From Streptomyces sp. M41(2017) (GTDB lineage: Bacteria; Actinomycetota; Actinomycetes; Streptomycetales; Streptomycetaceae), in assembly GCF_002078175.1 (NCBI RefSeq), contig NZ_MWFK01000002.1:930001-994000 (forward strand): a stretch of 64,000 nt of DNA. The letters run 5' to 3'. Shown here piece by piece: positions 59,552 to 64,000 of this stretch (the stretch's first letter is position 1; each line of letters starts with the position of its first letter). The notes beneath the pieces were generated by a model, which was not told the DNA's origin, did not search any database, and worked only from the letters and a program-made list of their open reading frames with translations. The position numbers and the translations under genes were made by a program.

Positions 59552-60061
59552 ATGCATGCAAAGGACATCCTCATCGACGCGTTCGGCCGCATCCAGGAAG
59601 AAGTCCACGCCACCGTCGAGGGCCTCCGGCCGGAGGACCTCAACGCCCGTCCCGGCGAGACGGCCAACTCGATCTCCTGGCTGGTCTGGCACCTGACCCG
59701 CGTCCAGGACGACCATGTCGCCGACGCCGCCGGGACCGAACAGGTCTGGCTGACCGGGGACTGGTCGAAGCGGTTCGGGCTCGACCTGCCCCGCGGGGAC
59801 ACCGGATACGGTCACACCGCCGCGAAGGTCGCCCGGGTCCGGGTGGAGTCCGGCGACCTGCTGACCGGCTACCACGACGCCGTCCACGAGCGGACCCTGG
59901 AGTTCATCGGCGGCCTGGCCGCCAAGGACCTGGAGCGCGTCGTGGACGAACGCTGGGACCCGGCGGTCACCCTGGGTGTGCGCCTGGTCAGCGTCCTGTC
60001 CGACGATCTCCAGCACGTCGGACAGGCCGCCTACGTCCGCGGTCTGGTTCAGCGGGCGTAG
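59552..60061 (+). CDS. DinB-family (YfiT-like) protein
   Basis: 169 residues of the DinB four-helix bundle: LIDAFGRIQEEVHATVEGL, then NSISWLVWHLTRVQDDHV with the first metal-binding His, and DLQHVGQAAYVRG with the last. Such proteins coordinate a metal and include mycothiol- or bacillithiol-dependent transferases. Start is MHAKDILID at 59552; an in-frame ATG at 59534 is possible. Its end overlaps the adenosine deaminase gene on the other strand by 13 bp. Confidence 0.84.
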   Translation: MHAKDILIDAFGRIQEEVHATVEGLRPEDLNARPGETANSISWLVWHLTRVQDDHVADAAGTEQVWLTGDWSKRFGLDLPRGDTGYGHTAAKVARVRVESGDLLTGYHDAVHERTLEFIGGLAAKDLERVVDERWDPAVTLGVRLVSVLSDDLQHVGQAAYVRGLVQRA

Positions 60062-61113
60062 CCCGGGAGCACGACGTCCTCGATGAGCGCCTTGCGCTCG
60101 TCGTACGGGATGAAAGCGCTCTTGACCGCGTTCACGGTGACCGTGCGCAGGTCGTCGATGCCCCAGCCCGCCTCCTCGACGAGCAGCGCCATCTCGCGCG
60201 TCATCGTCGTGCCCGACACCAGACGGTTGTCGGTGTTGAGGGTGACCCGGAAGCCCAGGTCGCGCAGCGCGGTGATGGGGTGCTCGGCGATGGAGCGGGC
60301 CGCGCCCGTCTGGAGATTGGAGGTGGGGCACATCTCCAGGGCGACGCGGCGGTCGCGGACCCAGCCGGCGAGCCGGCCGAGCTTGCCGTCCACGATGTCC
60401 TCGGTGATGCGCACGCCGTGGCCGATGCGCTGGGCGCCGCACACCTGGAGCGCCTGATGGATGCTCGGCAGACCGTGCGCCTCACCGGCGTGGATGGTGA
60501 ACGGGACGCTCTCGGCCCGCAGGTGCTCGAAGGCGGCGAGGTGGTCGGCCGGCGGGAAGCCGTCCTCGGCGCCCGCGATGTCGAAGCCGACGACTCCGGC
60601 GTCCCGGAACGCCACGGCGAGGTCGGCGGTCTCCCGCGTGCGGTCGAACATCCGCATGCCGCACAGCAGCGTGCCGACCCGCACCGGGGTGCCGGCCGCC
60701 GCGGCCTTGGCCATACCGGCCGCGAGGCCCTCCTGCACGGTCTCGACGACCTCGGGCAGGGTCAGCCCGCCGTTCACCATCAGCTCGGGCGCGTAGCGCA
60801 CCTCGCCGTAGACGACGCCGTCCTCGGCGAGGTCGAGGACGTACTCCTCGGCCGTGCGCAGCAGCCCCTCGCGGGACTGCATCACCGCGAGGGTGTGCTC
60901 GAAGGTGGCTATGTAGCGCACCAGGTCGCCGGAGTTGGCGGCCTCGTAGTACCAGTCGGCCAGTTCCTGCGGGTCCGTGGTCGGCAGGGTGTGCCCGACG
61001 GTCTCCGCGAGCTCGACCAGGGTGGCCGGGCGCAGACCGCCGTCGAGGTGGTCGTGCAGCACCGCCTTGGGCAGCCTGCGGATGGTGTCGATGTCGATGC
61101 GGGGCGCGGTCAT
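60049..61113 (-). CDS. add: Adenosine deaminase
   Basis: 354 residues of metal-dependent TIM barrel. Zinc ligands and base are HDHLDG near the start, IHAGEAHG (His, Glu), GHGVRI (catalytic His) and NTDNR (Asp). It converts adenosine to inosine in purine salvage. Start is MTAPRIDIDTIRRLPK at 61113 with GGA upstream. Streptomyces carries several paralogues, so it may be one of them. It converges on DinB and follows the VOC gene by 80 bp. Confidence 0.93.
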   Translation of the reverse strand: MTAPRIDIDTIRRLPKAVLHDHLDGGLRPATLVELAETVGHTLPTTDPQELADWYYEAANSGDLVRYIATFEHTLAVMQSREGLLRTAEEYVLDLAEDGVVYGEVRYAPELMVNGGLTLPEVVETVQEGLAAGMAKAAAAGTPVRVGTLLCGMRMFDRTRETADLAVAFRDAGVVGFDIAGAEDGFPPADHLAAFEHLRAESVPFTIHAGEAHGLPSIHQALQVCGAQRIGHGVRITEDIVDGKLGRLAGWVRDRRVALEMCPTSNLQTGAARSIAEHPITALRDLGFRVTLNTDNRLVSGTTMTREMALLVEEAGWGIDDLRTVTVNAVKSAFIPYDERKALIEDVVLPGYAR

Positions 61114-61193
61114 GTGCGGTGTTCCTCGGAAGGTCGTTCGGAGCGGAAGGGTGCGAGAGGTAACGGGAGGGCCGGGGACGCGCCGGAAGCGGG

Positions 61194-61586
61194 TCAGCCG
61201 GCGGGCTGGAGCAGGTCCCAGCGGTTGCCGTACAGGTCCTGGAAGACGGCCACCGAGCCGTACGACTCGTGGCGGGGTTCCTCCAGGAAAGTCACCCCGG
61301 CGGCGAGCATCCGGGCGTGGTCCCGGGCGAAGTCGTCGGTGTGCAGGAAGAAGCCGACGCGGCCGCCCGTCTGGTCGCCGACCCGGCCGCGCTGCGCCTC
61401 GTTCTTGGCGCGGGCCAGCAGCAGCCCGGTGCCTCCGGCGTCGGCCCCGGGTTCGACGACGACCCAGCGGGACCCGTCCGGCCGCCGGCTGTCCTCGGCC
61501 AGGCGGAAACCGAGGGCTTCGGTGTAGTGGCGGATCGCCTCGTCGTAGTCGTCGACGACGAGGGTGACCAGGGCGATGCGTCGCAT
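61194..61586 (-). CDS. VOC-family glyoxalase-like protein
   Basis: 130 residues, a single VOC domain: IALVTLVVDDYDEAIRHYTE, RWVVVEP and FQDLYGNRWDLLQP. Typical metal ligands are partly present (Glu in VVEP and the first-strand His is absent), so activity is uncertain. GGAGAGG precedes the ATG at 61586. It is separated from adenosine deaminase by 80 bp and may share its transcript. Confidence 0.86.
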   Translation of the reverse strand: MRRIALVTLVVDDYDEAIRHYTEALGFRLAEDSRRPDGSRWVVVEPGADAGGTGLLLARAKNEAQRGRVGDQTGGRVGFFLHTDDFARDHARMLAAGVTFLEEPRHESYGSVAVFQDLYGNRWDLLQPAG

Positions 61587-61817
61587 GGGACCTCTCCAGG
61601 GTTATACGTAACACGTAGCGTACGGCATCCCGTCAAGCGCCCCGGAGCCCGGTTGCTGCGGACCGTCCTGACCCCTGGACGCGGCCCGCCGCCCCGCGCC
61701 GGCCCGCCCGCACGGGGCGGGGGCCGGTGGCGTGGACGCGCATGGCAGGGTGGTGATCGACTCGGGGCCGGTCCGCCGCGCCCCGCCCGACGCCGTCCCC
61801 CACGGGAGTTGAGTGAC

Positions 61818-62525
61818 ATGTCCGAGCTTCCGCAGCCGACCGGATCCCCGGCCCACCAGAACGTGACGTTCCCCAGCGCGGGGGGCACCGCGCACGGTTA
61901 CCTGGCGCTGCCCCCGTCGGGAAGCGGCCCGGGCGTGATCGTCATCCAGGAGTGGTGGGGGCTGACCGACCACATCGCGGACGTCACCGACCGGCTGGCG
62001 GCCGAGGGCTTCGTGGCGCTCGCCCCGGACCTGTACGGCGGCAACGTCGCGCACGACAGCGAGGAGGCGTTCCGGATGATGCAGGAGCTGCCCGTCGCAC
62101 GCGGTGTGGAGCTGCTCTCCGGGGCGGTCGACCACCTGCTGGGACTGCCCGAGGTCACCTCGGACACCGTGGCCTCGGTGGGCTTCTGCATGGGCGGCGG
62201 CTTCGTCCTGCAACAGGCCGCGGCCGACCCCCGGGTGAGCGCGGCCGTGCCGTTCTACGGCGTGATCCAGGGCGAGCTGCCCGACTTCTCGGGCCTCGCC
62301 GCGCGGATCCTCGGCCACTACGGCGAAGAGGACAACTCCATCCCCCTGGAGAACCTGGACCGGCTCCGCGAGGCGATCGAGGCCCAGTCGGGCATCGTCC
62401 CCGACCTGCGCGTCCACCCGGCCGGGCACGCCTTCTTCAACGACCGCCGGCCGAGCTACGACGCGAAGTCCGCGGAGCAGGCGTGGGCGAGCACCCTGGC
62501 CTTCCTGCACGAGCAGCTGGGCTGA
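61818..62525 (+). CDS. Dienelactone hydrolase-family protein
   Basis: 235 residues of alpha/beta hydrolase fold. The nucleophile Cys lies in GFCMGGG, the base His in PAGHAFFND, and the loop IQEWWGL carries the Glu that gates the Cys in the family. It hydrolyses dienelactones or related esters in aromatic degradation; no other ring-cleavage gene is near, so the substrate is unknown. The start at 61818 has GGGAG upstream. Confidence 0.9.
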   Translation: MSELPQPTGSPAHQNVTFPSAGGTAHGYLALPPSGSGPGVIVIQEWWGLTDHIADVTDRLAAEGFVALAPDLYGGNVAHDSEEAFRMMQELPVARGVELLSGAVDHLLGLPEVTSDTVASVGFCMGGGFVLQQAAADPRVSAAVPFYGVIQGELPDFSGLAARILGHYGEEDNSIPLENLDRLREAIEAQSGIVPDLRVHPAGHAFFNDRRPSYDAKSAEQAWASTLAFLHEQLG

Positions 62526-62705
62526 CACCCGGGGCGGCGCCCCGCACCCCGGGCCCGGGCCTCGCGCGAAGACCCTCGCACGGGTGCGGGCTCCGGACGT
62601 ACTTCTCGACGACATCCTTTCCGTGCACGGGAGTTACCTGACAGTAATCGCCGGTGATTTGATGTGCGGCGCCACTCAAGCCCCCCTCACCCTCAGGGAG
62701 ACCCA

Positions 62706-63692
62706 GTGCCGCACTCCTCACTGCGCCGCGCGCAGTGCGCAGCCGCCCTCGTTCTGTCGCTGACCGCCACGGGGCTCGCCGGGGCCTCGCCCGCGTCGGC
62801 GGCCGGGGCCACGACGCCCTCGATGAAGGTGCTCACGTACAACGTCTTCCTCATGAGCAAGAACCTCTACCCCAACTGGGGCCAGGACCACCGGGCCGCC
62901 GAGATCCCGAAGACCTCGTTCTTCCGCGGGAACGACGTCGTGGTGCTGGAGGAGGCCTTCGACAACTCGGCGTCGGACGCGCTGAAGAGCACGGCGGCTG
63001 CCGAATACCCGTACCAGACCCCCGTGGTGGGCCGCAGCAGGAGCGGCTGGGACGCGACCGGCGGGGCGTACTCCGCCACGACGCCCGAGGACGGCGGGGT
63101 GACCGTGCTGAGCAAATGGCCGGTGCTGCGCAAGGAGCAGTACGTCTACAAGGACGCGTGCGGCTCCGACTGGTGGTCCAACAAGGGCTTCGCCTATGTG
63201 GTGTTGAACGTGAACGGGACCAAGGTGCACGTGATCGGCACGCACGCGCAGTCCACGGACTCCGGGTGCGCCGCCGGGGAGGCGGCGTCGATGCGCAGCC
63301 GCCAGTTCAAGGCGATCGACGCCTTCCTGGACGCCAAGAACATTCCGGCGGACGAACAGGTGCTGGTGGCGGGCGACATGAACGTCGACTCACGGAGTAC
63401 GGAGTACGCCTCGATGCTCGCGGACGCGGACCTGGTGGGCGCGGACGCGCGGACCGGCCACCCGTACTCCTTCGACACCCTGCAGAACTCGATCGCCCTC
63501 GACCGGTACCCGGACGATCCCCGCGAGGACCTCGATCACGTCCTCCACCGCACGGGGCACGCACGCCCCGCCGGCTGGACGAACGAGGTCGTCAAGGAGC
63601 AGTGCGCGCCCTGGACGGTGTCCAGTTGGGGCACCGACTCCACGTACACGAGCCTCTCGGACCACTACCCCTTGAGGGCCTCCGCCGGCTGA
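62706..63692 (+). CDS. Secreted sphingomyelinase-like phosphodiesterase
   Basis: 328 residues from a GTG at 62706 with AGGGAG five bases upstream. The signal peptide is RRAQCAAALVLSLTATGLAGASPASA, then a DNase I-like endonuclease/exonuclease/phosphatase fold. Metal-binding and catalytic motifs are LTYNVF, LEEAFD, GTHAQS, GDMNVD and the terminal SDHYPL with the catalytic His. It closely resembles bacterial sphingomyelinase C, cleaving sphingomyelin or phospholipids outside the cell. A long hairpin follows. Confidence 0.9.
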   Translation: MPHSSLRRAQCAAALVLSLTATGLAGASPASAAGATTPSMKVLTYNVFLMSKNLYPNWGQDHRAAEIPKTSFFRGNDVVVLEEAFDNSASDALKSTAAAEYPYQTPVVGRSRSGWDATGGAYSATTPEDGGVTVLSKWPVLRKEQYVYKDACGSDWWSNKGFAYVVLNVNGTKVHVIGTHAQSTDSGCAAGEAASMRSRQFKAIDAFLDAKNIPADEQVLVAGDMNVDSRSTEYASMLADADLVGADARTGHPYSFDTLQNSIALDRYPDDPREDLDHVLHRTGHARPAGWTNEVVKEQCAPWTVSSWGTDSTYTSLSDHYPLRASAG

Positions 63693-63714
63693 GCCGACCG
63701 ACTCCGCGAGGCTT

Positions 63715-63775
63715 CGGGCCCCGTCCCTGCGTCCTCGTCCCCGCGTCCGTTGGGGGGAGCGGGGACAGGGGCCCG
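63715..63775. terminator. Nested terminator hairpin
   Basis: An outer stem CGGGCCCC/GGGGCCCG (63715-63722 and 63768-63775) encloses an inner GTCCCCGC/GCGGGGAC (63737-63744 and 63759-63766). It lies between the convergent sphingomyelinase and AKR genes. Confidence 0.7.
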
Positions 63776-63778
63776 GTC

Positions 63779-64000
63779 TCAGCCCTCGGCCTGCGACGCG
63801 TCGAGACGGGCGAGTTCCGCGTCCGTCAGGCGCAGCGCGCCCCCCGCGATGTTCTCGGCCAGGTGGTCCGGATTGCCCGTGCCGGGGATGGCGAGCACGT
63901 TCGTGCCCTGCCGGAGGGTCCAGGCGATGCGGATCTGTGCGGGGGTCGCGTCGTGCGCCGCGGCGACGGCGCGCACCTCGGCGTCCGTCGCGTCGGCCTT
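63779..64000 (-). CDS. Aldo/keto reductase, partial (C-terminal part; runs off the window)
   Basis: The last 73 residues are in the window: AEVRAVAAAHDATPAQIRIAW, then NVLAIPGTGNPDHLAENIAG and DAELARLDASQAEG. These are the C-terminal cofactor-binding helix and IPGTGNPDHL pattern of aldo/keto reductases. The start and catalytic tetrad lie beyond 64000. The open frame continues to the last base. Confidence 0.83.
   Translation of the reverse strand, partial: KADATDAEVRAVAAAHDATPAQIRIAWTLRQGTNVLAIPGTGNPDHLAENIAGGALRLTDAELARLDASQAEG

Overview
The window is chromosomal DNA of a Streptomyces-like actinomycete. It has very high G+C, strong third-position G/C bias that produces long antisense shadow frames, many GTG starts, a melC1/melC2 tyrosinase pair, a clpP3/clpP4/popR-type locus, a streptophobe-type membrane protein, and many LacI, TetR, GntR, AraC, LysR and XRE regulators. 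I see no rRNA, tRNA, CRISPR array, insertion sequence or prophage genes. The content fits an accessory or chromosome-arm region rich in secreted enzymes and small regulator/enzyme pairs.

Layout. 0-6 kb: a GAF/PAS/PP2C (SpoIIE-like) phosphatase, an aldo/keto reductase, a NUDIX hydrolase, a small unknown protein and a tandem universal stress protein. 6-15 kb and 20-21 kb: a beta-1,3-glucan utilisation regulon. It holds a LacI-type repressor, a cytoplasmic GH3 beta-glucosidase, a secreted clan GH-A hydrolase with a discoidin-type C-terminus, a secreted DUF1996 protein, a GH55 exo-beta-1,3-glucanase and, 5 kb away, a GH64 laminaripentaose-producing beta-1,3-glucanase. Five near-identical palindromes (core GAGAGCGCTCTC) sit at the control regions and tie the genes together. 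The secreted enzymes would cut laminarin, callose or fungal wall glucan; GH3 would finish the oligosaccharides inside the cell. No sugar importer is in the window. Between the two glucan blocks lie a lipoprotein and a translationally coupled FadR-type regulator / lipocalin-like protein / GMC oxidoreductase operon.

21-34 kb: a TetR and flavin reductase pair, an AIM24 protein, a secreted M4 metalloprotease, a coupled TPR/polyprenyl synthase operon, an APH-fold kinase, an XRE/SDR pair, an AlkB-type repair enzyme with a possible SOS box, and an MFS exporter/TetR operon preceded by a striking double palindrome. 34-45 kb: a FAD monooxygenase, the melC tyrosinase operon, RNase HI with an extra Cys/His-rich tail, an ArsR-like regulator, two VOC proteins, an ABC exporter, an epoxide hydrolase and clpP3-clpP4-popR, where ClpP4 has Gly in place of the catalytic His.

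45-54 kb: a signalling and membrane island. It has a mucin-like membrane protein, a streptophobe protein, and an operon encoding a double-FHA ABC transporter, a protein with about nine E-x-TRLVG repeats, and a soluble Ser/Thr kinase. The repeats look like multisite kinase substrates and FHA ligands, so this is my best candidate for an undescribed system. 54-64 kb: a frameshifted SnoaL-like gene, DUF1905, AraC/SDR and LysR/AKR divergent pairs, DinB, adenosine deaminase, a VOC protein, dienelactone hydrolase, a sphingomyelinase-like secreted phosphodiesterase and the 3' part of an aldo/keto reductase cut by the window edge.
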